Source of the DNA: Jannaschia pohangensis
Lineage (GTDB): Bacteria; Pseudomonadota; Alphaproteobacteria; Rhodobacterales; Rhodobacteraceae
Length of the DNA: 64,000 nucleotides
NCBI RefSeq assembly: GCF_900113875.1
Contig: NZ_FORA01000002.1
Location: 726,049-790,048 of the forward strand
Direction: 5' to 3'
Each line of letters starts with the position of its first letter. The stretch's first letter is position 1. The translations under genes were made by a program, and so were the position numbers. The notes under the pieces were generated by a model that was not told the DNA's origin, searched no databases, and saw nothing but the letters and a program-made list of their open reading frames with translations. Shown here piece by piece: positions 33,622 to 43,438 of the stretch.

Positions 33622-34164
33622 ATGGACATCCTTATCGTTTTCAGCACGGTCGAGGGTCAGACCCGCAAGATCGCGGACTTCATCGGGCAGCGGTGTCGCA
33701 GCGCTGGCCACGCCGTTCATATGTTCAACACCGATGAAAAACGGGGGGCCGCATCCTTTGACGGCGTGGATGCCGTCATCCTGGCGGCCCCTGTCCATGA
33801 ACGCCGCCATCCAGAAGCGTTCGAGACCTTCGTCGCGGCCAGCCGGGGCGAATTGAAAACCCGCCGAACGCTCCTGATCTCTGTCAGCCTGAAGGCGTCC
33901 TTTTCCGAAGGTCTGGAAGAGGCGCAGGACTACCTGGCTGAAATGGAGATGCGGACAGGGTTCGAGCCAGACGCCGAACTTCTGGCTGCCGGTGCCGTCC
34001 GCACAAGCAGCTATGGCTATTTCGAAACCCAGGTCGTGCGGAGCGTCGTTTTGAACGGACGGGACATCGACCTGATCGATGGCGTGCGGGAGTTCACGGA
34101 TTGGGACGCGCTGAGCGCGGCGGTCGATGCTTTCCTGCAGGCGACCATGCCGCATTACGCCTGA
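33622..34164 (+). CDS. Flavodoxin-fold protein (HemG/menaquinone-dependent protoporphyrinogen oxidase-like)
   Basis: 180 aa from the ATG at 33622, with AGAGAGG upstream. The FMN-binding loop is VFSTVEGQTRKIADFI at the N-terminus. DGVDAVILAAPVHERRHPEA and FVAASRGELKTRRTLLISVS follow as in the flavodoxin domain of HemG-like proteins. The C-terminus, SSYGYFETQVVRSVVLNG, also fits. Stands alone, convergent with the glycerol operon. Confidence 0.85.
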   Translation: MDILIVFSTVEGQTRKIADFIGQRCRSAGHAVHMFNTDEKRGAASFDGVDAVILAAPVHERRHPEAFETFVAASRGELKTRRTLLISVSLKASFSEGLEEAQDYLAEMEMRTGFEPDAELLAAGAVRTSSYGYFETQVVRSVVLNGRDIDLIDGVREFTDWDALSAAVDAFLQATMPHYA

Positions 34165-34211
34165 CCGACGCCAATCCGGGTCCGACCCTCAAACCATCCG
34201 GCTACCGAATG

Positions 34212-34240
34212 AAAACAGGGCGACCGCGATGGCCGCCCCG
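34212..34240 (-). terminator. Rho-independent terminator of the glycerol ABC operon
   Basis: On the minus strand GGGGCGGCC-atcgc-GGTCGCCC followed by TGTTTTC, 67 bp beyond the glpV stop. The near-identical structure at 33100-33129 follows the relic binding-protein tail. Confidence 0.75.
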
Positions 34241-34306
34241 AGGTGGGTCCGGTCGGACCTTGGGAGAGTGATGGGCCGGGACCACGAAGGCCCCGGCCCG
34301 GTCCGG

Positions 34307-36031
34307 TCACTCGGTCCAGGACTTGATGAGCTCGTCATAAGAGACGGTCATGGGTTCCTCGTCCTCGTTCTCCAGCTTGGGATAGGGTGCACCGGGCTGG
34401 TCGAACCAGTATTGCGGATCCTGCTCCTCGTTCAGGACCGGGCCCAGGTCACCCTGCACGCCGGCACGTTCCAGACGCTCCAGCACCCGCTCCTGATCGG
34501 CACACAGACTGTCGAGCGCTTCCTGCGGGGTCTTGGCCCCCGACATGGCGTCGCCGATGTTCTGCCACCACAGCTGCGCCAGCTTGGGATAGTCCGGCAC
34601 ATTGGTGCCCGTGGGCGACCAGGCCACGCGTGCAGGCGAGCGATAGAATTCCACCAGTCCGCCCAAACGGGGCGCACGCTCGGTGAAATGCTCGGAGTCG
34701 ATAGTGGACTCGCGGATGAAGGTCAGACCGACGTCGGACTTCTTGAGGTCCACGGTCTTCGACACCACGAACTGCGCATAGAGCCATGCGGCCTGTGCCC
34801 GGTCCACGGGAGTCGATTCCATCAGCGTCCAAGACCCGGCATCCTGATAGCCGATCTTCTGGCCTTCCTTCCAATAGACACCATGCGGCGAGGGGGCCAT
34901 GCGCCACTTGGGCGTGCCGTCCTCGTTCATCACCGGAAGACCCGGCTTGACGGTGTCCGCGGTAAAGGCGGTGTACCAGAACATCTGCTGGGCGATGTTG
35001 CCCTGCGCCGGGATCGGACCGGCCTCGCCGAAGGTCATGCCGGCGGCGGCGGGCGGCGAGAACTTCTCCAGCCATTCGATCGCCTTGGTCACGGCATAGA
35101 CGGCAGCGGGCGAGTTCGTCGCACCGCCCCGGGCCACGCAGGAACCGACGGGCTGCGAATTCTCGTTCACCCGGATGCCCCATTCGTCGACGGGCAGGCC
35201 GTTCGGCTCGCCCACGTCGCCCATGCCGGCCATCGACATCCACGCGTCGGTGTACCGCCAGCCAAGCGACGGGTCCTTCTTGCCATAGTCCATGTTGCCA
35301 TAGACCTCGCCCTCGACCCCCAGATGGGACAGGTCGCGGCCGGTGAAGAACTCGGCGATGTCCTCATAGGCGGACCAGTTCACCGGCACGCCAAGGTCAT
35401 AGCCATAGGCTTCCTTGAAGTCGGCCTTGTTCTTCTCGTCGTTGAACCAGTCATAGCGGAACCAGTAGAGGTTGGCGAACTGCTGGGTCGGCAGCTGATA
35501 GAGCTTGCCGTCCGGCCCGGTGGTAAAGGACGTGCCGATGAAATCCTCCACGTCCAGCGTGGGCAGCGTCACCGACGCCCCCTCGCCCGCCATCCAGTCG
35601 GTCAGGTTGCGCACCTGCTGATAGCGCCAGTGGGTGCCGATCAGGTCGGAGTCGTTGACATAGGCGTCATAGATGTTCTCGCCCGACTGCATCTGGGTCT
35701 GCAGCTTCTCGACCACATCGCCCTCGCCGATCAGGTCATGGGTGACCTTGATACCGGTGATCGCGGTGAAGGCCGGGGCCAGGACCTGACTTTCGTATTC
35801 ATGGGTCGCGATGGTCTCGGAGACGACCTTGATCTCCATCCCCTGATAGGGGGCGGCGGCATCCACGAAGAATTGCATCTCCGCTTCCTGCTCCTCGCGC
35901 GACAGGACCGACAGATCGCCGATCTCTGCGTCGAGGAACGCGCGCGCCGCTTCCATGTCGGCAAAGGCGGGACCGGCCAGCAGGCCGAGCACCCCGGCCA
36001 GCGCCGTTGAGGTCTTGAGTGGTAGTTTCAT
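34307..36031 (-). CDS. glpV: Glycerol ABC transporter substrate-binding protein
   Basis: 574 aa with signal peptide MKLPLKTSTALAGVLGLLAG-PAFA. Cluster-B-type binding protein: MEIKVVSETIATHEYESQVL, ITGIKVTHDLIGEGDVVEKL, WYTAFTADTVKPGLPVMNED. Length and operon context (two permeases, two ATPases, DUF2160) match the GlpV protein of the glycerol importer known from Rhizobium. A strong RBS (GGGAGGA) precedes the ATG. Last gene before the terminator. Confidence 0.9.
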   Translation of the reverse strand: MKLPLKTSTALAGVLGLLAGPAFADMEAARAFLDAEIGDLSVLSREEQEAEMQFFVDAAAPYQGMEIKVVSETIATHEYESQVLAPAFTAITGIKVTHDLIGEGDVVEKLQTQMQSGENIYDAYVNDSDLIGTHWRYQQVRNLTDWMAGEGASVTLPTLDVEDFIGTSFTTGPDGKLYQLPTQQFANLYWFRYDWFNDEKNKADFKEAYGYDLGVPVNWSAYEDIAEFFTGRDLSHLGVEGEVYGNMDYGKKDPSLGWRYTDAWMSMAGMGDVGEPNGLPVDEWGIRVNENSQPVGSCVARGGATNSPAAVYAVTKAIEWLEKFSPPAAAGMTFGEAGPIPAQGNIAQQMFWYTAFTADTVKPGLPVMNEDGTPKWRMAPSPHGVYWKEGQKIGYQDAGSWTLMESTPVDRAQAAWLYAQFVVSKTVDLKKSDVGLTFIRESTIDSEHFTERAPRLGGLVEFYRSPARVAWSPTGTNVPDYPKLAQLWWQNIGDAMSGAKTPQEALDSLCADQERVLERLERAGVQGDLGPVLNEEQDPQYWFDQPGAPYPKLENEDEEPMTVSYDELIKSWTE

Positions 36032-36104
36032 CTTGGTCCTCCCTGAGACGTTGATTTTACCTGCGACGGGCCCGGGTCACCCCGACCCCGCCAACTCCCC
36101 TGCC

Positions 36105-36380
36105 CTAGACCCAGCGGAACACCGCTGCGGCGTAGACAAGACAGACGACAAGCGCGAACGGCTGGTTCGCGCCGACGATCCCGAGCCAGGCCATATTGAT
36201 GAAGGCCGACCCCAGAAGCGTGATGAACAGACGATCGCCCCGCGTCGTCTCGATCCCCAGGATACCACGACGCGGCGTCTCCGGGTATTTGATGGCAAGC
36301 ACGGTGAACGTCGCCAGCGTGATCGCGATGAAGGCGAAAAAGGCCGCCGTGGGCCCGGTCCAGGCCATCCAGTCAAGCAT
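36105..36380 (-). CDS. DUF2160 small membrane protein of the glycerol transporter
   Basis: 91 aa with two to three helices (MLDWMAWTGPTAAFFAFIAI; TLLGSAFINMAWLGIVGAN; FALVVCLVYAAAVFRWV). DUF2160 genes are constant companions of glpVPQST operons; the role is unknown but presumably transporter-associated. A partial second copy of its first codons is fused to glpQ at 36752-37033. Confidence 0.88.
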   Translation of the reverse strand: MLDWMAWTGPTAAFFAFIAITLATFTVLAIKYPETPRRGILGIETTRGDRLFITLLGSAFINMAWLGIVGANQPFALVVCLVYAAAVFRWV

Positions 36381-36392
36381 GGTATCCCTCCT

Positions 36393-36752
36393 TCAGCATT
36401 GGCAGCCCGACATCTCCGGGGCGGCAGTCTCGCAGATCGGTTCCTGACGCGGAAAGGCGATTTCCCCCGTCTCGAACCGCGCGCGGAACCCCCCGTTCGA
36501 GAAACACCAGCTGCCTTTGCCCAGATGCGTATTCGTCGCGTCGCAACTGCGCCCAAGGTAGAGCTTCTCGATGCCCGTCTTGACGTCGCTCTGCGCGCCC
36601 GCCTCGATGTAGCGCGCGACCGGATAGTCCGAGGTCAGGACGAAACCGTCGCCGTTGCAGGTCATCGACCATGAATGATTGTCGGCGACATAGGCCGGGG
36701 CCATGCCGGCCCAGACAATTGCCACGATCGCAGTCGACAGCCAGACCCGCAT
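36393..36752 (-). CDS. Small secreted Cys-containing protein of the glycerol operon
   Basis: 119 aa from the ATG at 36752, which overlaps the preceding stop (TGATG). Signal peptide MRVWLSTAIVAIVWAGMAPA, then an exported domain with six cysteines (MTCNGDGF, GRSCDATN, GSWCFSN, PICETAAP, SGCQC), suggesting disulfides. Not recognised. Its position between the permease and DUF2160 suggests a periplasmic accessory. Confidence 0.72.
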   Translation of the reverse strand: MRVWLSTAIVAIVWAGMAPAYVADNHSWSMTCNGDGFVLTSDYPVARYIEAGAQSDVKTGIEKLYLGRSCDATNTHLGKGSWCFSNGGFRARFETGEIAFPRQEPICETAAPEMSGCQC

Positions 36753-37033
36753 CACACCCTCCCCAGGGCAAAGCCCTTGGCGATGTAGTTGCGCACGAAA
36801 TAGATGACCAAGGCCCCGGGAACGACGGTCAGCACGCCGGCGGCGGCCAGCACGCCCCAGTCGATACCCGATGCGCCCTGTGTCCGCGTCATGATCGCGG
36901 CGATCGGCTTGGCGTCCACCGTGGTCAGCGTCCGCGACAGCAGTAGCTCCACCCAGGAGAACATGAAGCAGAAGAACGCCGCGAAGGCGAGAAAGGCCGC
37001 CGTGGGCCCGGTCCAGGCCACCCAGTCAAGCAT
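36752..37033 (-). pseudogene. Chimera: DUF2160 N-terminus fused to glpQ C-terminal third
   Basis: 93 codons. MLDWVAWTGPTAAFLAF is the DUF2160 start (compare MLDWMAWTGPTAAFFAF at 36380). At residue 18 it continues with AAFFCFMFSWVELLLSRTLT through ALVIYFVRNYIAKGFALGRV, identical in protein sequence to the end of GlpQ at 37373-38194. The join is in frame and in a shared Ala-Ala-Phe context. The result keeps two membrane helices but lacks the permease core. It is probably non-functional, although open and translationally linked to its neighbours. Confidence 0.88.
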
Positions 37034-37373
37034 CGGTGGGCTCCCTGAATGGCAGTCCGCTTGAGATGTAATGAAGGAGTGCCGCAAAGTCCTTCATATT
37101 GCATATAATGCGTTCGTCCGCGTCACTGTTTTCGCACATCATCACGTCACGAACATTATCGTACAGGTCATCCAAGCCCGACCATTCTGGTTCTTGGGTT
37201 GGATCGGAATAAATCCGTTCGGGATTTGCGACGCTCCAATAGTAACTTTGCTTCAATGGGATGCGATAGTGACCGTCCCGTTCAAGAATATCGAAGAACA
37301 TGTTTGCCCAACGGCGCAAATCCTTCAATTCGATGGTGTTCGGAATATCCTGCAGCGGAAGCAAATCGCCCAT
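37026..37373 (-). CDS. Unrecognised small protein inserted in the glycerol operon
   Basis: 115 aa, MGDLLPLQDIPNTIELKDLR..., soluble and acidic, with WANMFFDILERDGHYRIPLK and LDDLYDNVRDVMMCENSD. The start overlaps the glpQ stop (TGATG) and the end overlaps the chimera by 8 bp. Codon usage and composition are more AT-rich than the operon (for example the run around 37080-37130), so it looks foreign. It is reminiscent in size and charge of small immunity proteins, but no family is recognised. Confidence 0.62.
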   Translation of the reverse strand: MGDLLPLQDIPNTIELKDLRRWANMFFDILERDGHYRIPLKQSYYWSVANPERIYSDPTQEPEWSGLDDLYDNVRDVMMCENSDADERIICNMKDFAALLHYISSGLPFREPTDA

Positions 37374-38194
37374 CACACCCTCCCCAGGGCGAAGCCCTTG
37401 GCGATGTAGTTGCGCACGAAATAGATGACCAAGGCCCCCGGCACGACGGTCAGCACGCCGGCGGCGGCCAGCACGCCCCAGTCGATGCCCGACGCGCCCT
37501 GTGTCCGCGTCATGATCGCGGCGATCGGCTTGGCGTCCACGGTGGTCAGCGTCCGCGACAGCAAAAGCTCCACCCAGGAGAACATGAAGCAGAAGAACGC
37601 CGCCACGCCGATCCCGGACGAGATCAGCGGCATGAAGATCTTCACGAAGAACCGCCCGAAGGAATAGCCGTCGATATAGGCCGTCTCGTCGATCTCCTTG
37701 GGGACGCCCCGCATGAACCCCTCCAGGATCCAGACCGCCAGCGGCACGTTGAACAGGCAATGCGCTAGCGCCACCGCGATATGCGTGTCGAACAGGCCGA
37801 CCGACGAATAGAACTGAAAGAACGGCAGCGCGAAGACGGCCGGAGGGGCCATCCGCTGGCTCAGCAGCCAGAAGAACAGGTGCTTGTCACCCATGAAGTT
37901 GTAGCGGCTGAAGGCATAGGCGGCAGGCAGCGCGACGGCGAGGCTGATGACCGTGTTCATCACCACGTAGATCAGCGAATTCACATAGCCCATGTACCAC
38001 GACGCATCTGTCAGGATCGTGCGGTAATTGTCGAGCGTCGGCCGGTCGGGCCAGAGCGTGAAACTGTTCAGGATCTCGGTATTCGTCTTCAGGCTCATGT
38101 TCAGAAGCCAGTAGAGCGGCAACATCAGGAACAGCAGGTAAAGCCCGATCACCAGGGTGCTGCCGTTCAGGGGGGATCTGCGGGGTGCGGCCAT
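37373..38194 (-). CDS. glpQ: Glycerol ABC transporter permease GlpQ
   Basis: 273 aa, six helices (LVIGLYLLFLMLPLYWLLNM; NSLIYVVMNTVISLAVALPA; FFCFMFSWVELLLSRTL). The EAA loop is GFMRGVPKEIDETAYIDGYS. CUT1-type MalG-like permease, partner of GlpP. Three bases separate it from the glpP stop. The last 76 codons are repeated in the chimera at 36752. Confidence 0.92.
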   Translation of the reverse strand: MAAPRRSPLNGSTLVIGLYLLFLMLPLYWLLNMSLKTNTEILNSFTLWPDRPTLDNYRTILTDASWYMGYVNSLIYVVMNTVISLAVALPAAYAFSRYNFMGDKHLFFWLLSQRMAPPAVFALPFFQFYSSVGLFDTHIAVALAHCLFNVPLAVWILEGFMRGVPKEIDETAYIDGYSFGRFFVKIFMPLISSGIGVAAFFCFMFSWVELLLSRTLTTVDAKPIAAIMTRTQGASGIDWGVLAAAGVLTVVPGALVIYFVRNYIAKGFALGRV

Positions 38195-38197
38195 CGC

Positions 38198-39066
<869 letters not shown>

Positions 39067-39067
<1 letters not shown>

Positions 39068-40143
39068 CAGGCAGCCTCTCCGGTCTGGCGCCAGTCGTCT
39101 ACATAGACACCGACCTTGGCGGGCGCGAAGGTGACATTGGTCATGTCGGCCCCGATCTCGACCCCCTCGCCCACCACGATGTTGAGGTCGGCGCCGAACA
39201 GGCTGGCGCGCACGATCTTGTGGCGGCCCACATCCTCCACCCGGCGGATCGTTACCGGCAGGCCGGCCCCGGCAGTCAGGGTGACGAACTCGGGCCGCAC
39301 CCCGATCTCGACCTTGCCCGACGGCGTCCCGAACCCCCGTGTCAGAGACACATCGTGACCCTGTACAACGGCGCGCGTGCCCTGCACCTCCGCCGGAATG
39401 ACGTTCATGCCGGGCGAGCCGATGAAATAGCCGACGAAGGTATGGGCCGGGGTTTCGAACAGATCCTCCGGCGTGCCGATCTGGACGACGCGCCCGTCGT
39501 ACATCACCACAACCTTGTCCGCGAAGGTCAGCGCCTCGGTCTGGTCGTGGGTGACATAGATCATCGTATGCCCGAACTCGTGGTGCAGGGATTTCAGCTG
39601 TGTCCGGAGCTCCCACTTCATGTGCGGGTCGATCACCGTCAGGGGTTCGTCGAACAGAAGCGCATTCACATCCTCGCGCACCATCCCGCGTCCCAGGCTG
39701 ATCTTCTGCTTGGCATCCGCCGTCAGGCCCCGCGCCCGCTTGGACAGCTGGTCCTCCATCCCGATCATCCGCGCGATGGCCTGCACCCGCTCGGCCACAT
39801 AGGCGGCGCTTTCACCCCGGTTGCGCAGCGGAAAGGCCAGGTTATCGCGCACCGTCATCGTGTCGTAGACCACGGGAAACTGGAACACCTGCGCGATGTT
39901 GCGATCCGCGGTGGTGGCCGCCGTCACATCCTTGTCGTCGAACAGGATGCGCCCCTGACTGGGGTGCAGCAGTCCCGAAATGATGTTGAGCAGGGTCGAT
40001 TTCCCGCACCCAGACGATCCGAGCAGGGCATAGGCCTCGCCATCGGCCCAGACGTGGTCCAGCTGCTTTAGCGCGAAATCGTCCTCCGACGCGGGCTTGG
40101 CCAGGTAGGAATGCGCCAGATTGTCGAGCGTGATCTTCGCCAT
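39067..40143 (-). CDS. glpT: Glycerol ABC transporter ATPase GlpT (degenerate signature)
   Basis: 358 aa. Walker A LLGSSGCGKSTLLNIISG, Q-loop AQVFQFPVVYDTMTVRDNLA, Walker B ALLFDEPLTVIDPHMKW, switch IYVTHDQTEALTFADK. The usual LSGGQ signature is replaced by RGLTADAKQKISLGRGMV, so this half-site probably pairs with a canonical LSGGQ in GlpS, giving an asymmetric ATPase. C-terminal TOBE-like domain. 12 bp after glpS. Confidence 0.9.
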
Positions 40144-40155
40144 CCCCGCCCCTCC

Positions 40156-41244
40156 TCAGGCCGCAGCCGCATAGGCCGCGGGCGCGACCAGTTCACCGCT
40201 TTCGCGGAACACATAGACGTGGCGCGGGTCCAGATGGACGGCCAGCTGTGCGCCCAACTCCAAGTCATGCACCCCGTGGATCAGCCCGACCCACCGTTCG
40301 CCGTGATGGTCCAGATGCACGAAGGTCTCAGACCCCGTCAGCTCGGTCACCACCAGTTTCGCGTCGAAGGTGATGGCCCCCGGCCCGATCGGCGTGATTT
40401 CCAGATGGTTGGGCCGGAACCCGGCCAGATACGGGCCGTCGCCAAGCCCGGCCATCGCCCCCGTGGCGGCGACCCCCTGCCCCTCTCCGAAGGTCAGCCG
40501 GTCACCCGCCTTGGTCACCGTCAGGAAATTCATCGGCGGATCGCTGAACACCCGGGCGGTCGTCGCATCGACCGGCGTGCGATAGACCGACGGCGTCGGC
40601 CCGAACTGCGTCAGCCGCCCCTCCCATAGGGTCGCGGTATTGCCGCCCAGAAGCAGCGCCTCTTCGGGTTCGGTTGTGGCATAGACGAAGATCGACCCTG
40701 CCTCCTCGAAGATCTTGGGGATCTCGACCCGCAATTCCTCGCGCAGCTTGTAGTCGAGGTTGGCCAAAGGCTCGTCCAGCAGGACAAGCCCCGCATCCTT
40801 GACCAAGGCCCGCGCCAGGGCGCAGCGCTGCTGCTGTCCGCCCGACAATTCCAGCGGCTTGCGATCCAGAAGCGGCCCAAGCTGCATCAGGTCTGCGGCC
40901 TTGCGCACGGCGGCGTCGATCTCGTCGCGCGACTTGCCCATCAGCCGCAAGGGCGAGGCGATATTCTCATAGACGGTCATCGACGGGTAATTGATGAACT
41001 GCTGATAGACCATGGCGACCTGCCGGTCCTGCACGCGCACGCCGGTGACGTCGCGGCCTTCCCAGATGATCTTGCCGGAACTGGGGGCATCCAGCCCCGC
41101 CATCAGCCGCATCAGCGACGTCTTGCCCGAGGATGTCGGCCCCAGAAGGACGTTCATCGTCCCCTTCTCCAGCACGAGGTCGAGCGGGTGGATATGCACC
41201 TGCCCTCCCACGACCTTCGATACGGCTTTCATCTCAAGCGTCAC
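40156..41244 (-). CDS. glpS: Glycerol ABC transporter ATPase GlpS
   Basis: 362 aa, first gene of the operon. Walker A LLGPTSSGKTSLMRLMAG, signature PLELSGGQQQRCALARALVK, Walker B LVLLDEPLANLDYKLREE. The switch histidine of the family (TTEPEEAL) is replaced by Glu-Pro, so catalysis is likely shared with GlpT. Divergent from the DeoR-type regulator across a 380-bp regulatory gap. Confidence 0.9.
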   Translation of the reverse strand: MTLEMKAVSKVVGGQVHIHPLDLVLEKGTMNVLLGPTSSGKTSLMRLMAGLDAPSSGKIIWEGRDVTGVRVQDRQVAMVYQQFINYPSMTVYENIASPLRLMGKSRDEIDAAVRKAADLMQLGPLLDRKPLELSGGQQQRCALARALVKDAGLVLLDEPLANLDYKLREELRVEIPKIFEEAGSIFVYATTEPEEALLLGGNTATLWEGRLTQFGPTPSVYRTPVDATTARVFSDPPMNFLTVTKAGDRLTFGEGQGVAATGAMAGLGDGPYLAGFRPNHLEITPIGPGAITFDAKLVVTELTGSETFVHLDHHGERWVGLIHGVHDLELGAQLAVHLDPRHVYVFRESGELVAPAAYAAAA

Positions 41245-41424
41245 GGATATCCCCCCTGTCGACTGCCCCCGGTCCCCCGTGGCGCAGCGCGATCGACCGA
41301 CACCGACTCACCCCCCTCGACGTTGGGTCAGAAGCGCCGATCTGGCAACAATTAGACGGGCTCCCCCTCCGCGACGAACCCGATGCGCCATAGAAGACAA
41401 AGAACCAACACAAAGTGAAGACCA

Positions 41425-41470
41425 AATCTTTCGTTTTTGTTCGTATCTTGGAAATATTTGTTTTTTCGAT
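41425..41470. promoter_or_regulatory. AT-rich divergent control region with TTCG motifs (candidate GlpR sites)
   Basis: In the 380-bp gap between glpS and the DeoR regulator, positions 41429-41444 read TTTCG-TTTTTG-TTCGT and 41461-41468 TTTTTTCG. This resembles operators of DeoR/GlpR repressors, built from TTTCG-type half-sites. The surrounding 90 bases are far more AT-rich than the genome, as expected for promoters. Confidence 0.5.
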
Positions 41471-41624
41471 GTTCTCTGGCCCCCTTTGCCCAAGATTCCC
41501 GCGTCCGTCGCCGCTTTTTTGGCCGGAATGGCGCGGCATGGGGCCTGCGCCCTTGCCTGAGGGACGAAATCGCCGCAATACGAAAACGGCTCCGTTCGGA
41601 CCTTTCCGGGCGACTGGGGGGACA

Positions 41625-42419
41625 ATGGGACAGACGCTGCGCAAGCCCGAAATCATCAACATGGCCCGTCGCGAGGGCAAGGTGACCGTCGACGGGCTGG
41701 TCGATCACTTCGGCGTCACACCCCAGACGATCCGCCGCGACCTGACCGAGCTGGCCGAGGACGGCAAGCTGGAGCGGGTCCACGGCGGGGCGATCCTGCC
41801 CTCGGGAACGGTCAACATCGGCTACAACGAACGCCGCCAGATCAACCTGACCGCCAAGGTCGACATCGCCCGGCAATGCGCGCGCTATATCCCGCACGGC
41901 TCCTCGCTCCTGCTCAACATCGGCACCACGACCGAAGCGGTCGCCACCGAGTTGCTGAACCATCAGGGCCTTCTGGTCGTCACCAACAACATCAACATCG
42001 CCGTCACCCTGTCTGGCAATCCGGACGCCAATGTCATCGTCACCGGCGGCAGCCTGCGGCGCTCCGACGGCGGGCTGGTCGGCTCTCTCGCCACCCAGAC
42101 GATCGAACAGTTCAAGTTCGACTATGCCATCATCGGTTGCTCCGCGCTCAGCGACGACGGCGACATCCTCGACTTCGACATTCAGGAGGTCGGCGTCACC
42201 AAGTCGATCATCCAGCAAAGCCGCGAAGTGTTCCTCGTGGCCGACGGTTCCAAGTTCGACCGCAGCGCACCGGTCCGCGTCGGATCGTTGGCGGACGTCG
42301 ACATGTTCTTCACCGACCTGCCGCTCTCCCCCGCCAGCGCCGCTCTGTGCGACCAGAGTGGCACGCGGGTGCGCTATGCGGGTCAGGATTATTCCAAGCT
42401 GGACGATCTCGACCCCTGA
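41625..42419 (+). CDS. glpR: DeoR-family regulator, GlpR type
   Basis: 264 aa from the ATG at 41625 after GGGGGGA. N-terminal HTH: RREGKVTVDGLVDHFGVTPQ, TIRRDLTELAEDGKLERVHG GA. C-terminal sugar-phosphate sensor: LLLNIGTTTEAVATELLNHQ, VTGGSLRRSDGGLVGSLA, YAIIGCSALSDDGDILDFDI and VADGSKFDRSAPVRVGSL. Divergent from the glycerol importer; predicted repressor released by glycerol 3-phosphate. Confidence 0.92.
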   Translation: MGQTLRKPEIINMARREGKVTVDGLVDHFGVTPQTIRRDLTELAEDGKLERVHGGAILPSGTVNIGYNERRQINLTAKVDIARQCARYIPHGSSLLLNIGTTTEAVATELLNHQGLLVVTNNINIAVTLSGNPDANVIVTGGSLRRSDGGLVGSLATQTIEQFKFDYAIIGCSALSDDGDILDFDIQEVGVTKSIIQQSREVFLVADGSKFDRSAPVRVGSLADVDMFFTDLPLSPASAALCDQSGTRVRYAGQDYSKLDDLDP

Positions 42420-42509
42420 TCCGACGCGAACCCGGTCGGCCCGCTTGCGGGGCGGGACGGTCGCGTGATCGGGGGGCTGACGATCCGCAATCCGTTCTGA
42501 TAGAAGCAA

Positions 42510-42521
42510 CTGGTATACCAG
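42510..42521. promoter_or_regulatory. Palindromic operator upstream of kdgK
   Basis: CTGGTATACCAG is a perfect 12-bp palindrome ending 14 bp before the kdgK ATG, where a bound repressor would block transcription. The TGGTATACCA core is typical of GntR/FadR-subfamily regulators; none is encoded nearby. Confidence 0.62.
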
Positions 42522-42535
42522 ATAAGGGCCTCCAG

Positions 42536-43438
42536 ATGCGCACCCCCAGACTTGTCTCCATCGGCGAATGCATGGTCGAATTGTCGGCCACCGGGACGCC
42601 CGGCACCTATGTGCGGGGCTTTGCCGGCGACACGTTCAACACCGCCTGGTATCTGGCGCGGCTGCGGCCCGATTGGGCGGTTGACTACCTGACCGACGTG
42701 GGAGACGACGCCATTTCCGACGAGATGCTGGCGATGTTCCGCGACGCGGGCATCGGCACCGGAACGGTGCGGCGGCACGGGGACGCGACGCTCGGCCTCT
42801 ACATGATTTCGCTGACCGACGGGGAACGCAGCTTTGCCTATTGGCGCGGCCAAGCGGCGGCACGGCGATTGGCGGATGATCCCGCGCGGCTGGCCCGCGC
42901 CCTCGACGGGGCCGATCTGGTCTATGTCTCTGGCATCACCCTTGGCATCCTGACACCCGAAGCGCGGGGACGCCTGCTCGATGCAGTGCGGACCGCGCGG
43001 CAGGCGGGGGCGCAGGTGGCCTTCGACCCGAATCTGCGGCCGAGGCTCTGGCCCGACACCGACACCATGTGCGCCGCCGTGATGGAGGCCGCAGCGGTCG
43101 CCGACATCGTCCTGCCCTCGCACGAGGACGAGGCCGCGTTCTTCGGCGATGCCGATCCGGCGGCGACGCTGGCGCGCTATCGCGGGGTAGGCGCGCGCGA
43201 AGTCGTGGTCAAGAACGGCGCGGACATGCTCCTGTTCTGTGACGGCCCGTCCAGCGCCACCCACACCCCCGACCCGGTCGGAGAGGTCGTCGACAGCACC
43301 GCCGCCGGCGACAGTTTCAACGCCGCCTATTTTGCCGAACGCCTGGCCGGGGCCGATATGGACCGCGCCGTCGCCGTCGCCTGCGCCCTGTCGGCCCGGG
43401 TCATCGGCGGGCGCGGGGCGCTTGTCGCGCTGGACTAG
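42536..43438 (+). CDS. kdgK: PfkB-family sugar kinase, probable 2-keto-3-deoxygluconate kinase
   Basis: 300 aa from the ATG at 42536. Ribokinase-fold opening LVSIGECMVELSATGTPGTY, GFAGDTFNTAWYLARLRPDW (substrate site), AFDPNLRPRLWPDTDTMCAA, and the catalytic C-terminal motif VVDSTAAGDSFNAAYFAERL (GAGD equivalent A-A-G-D). It would phosphorylate KDG to KDPG in the Entner-Doudoroff route, in keeping with the gluconate/idonate genes that follow. Confidence 0.88.
   Translation: MRTPRLVSIGECMVELSATGTPGTYVRGFAGDTFNTAWYLARLRPDWAVDYLTDVGDDAISDEMLAMFRDAGIGTGTVRRHGDATLGLYMISLTDGERSFAYWRGQAAARRLADDPARLARALDGADLVYVSGITLGILTPEARGRLLDAVRTARQAGAQVAFDPNLRPRLWPDTDTMCAAVMEAAAVADIVLPSHEDEAAFFGDADPAATLARYRGVGAREVVVKNGADMLLFCDGPSSATHTPDPVGEVVDSTAAGDSFNAAYFAERLAGADMDRAVAVACALSARVIGGRGALVALD

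Noticed and set aside
41876..42535. N-terminal extension of the kdgK frame
   Set aside because: It runs through glpR in another frame and looks like random Arg/Gly/His-rich sequence; the ATG at 42536 starts the kinase fold.
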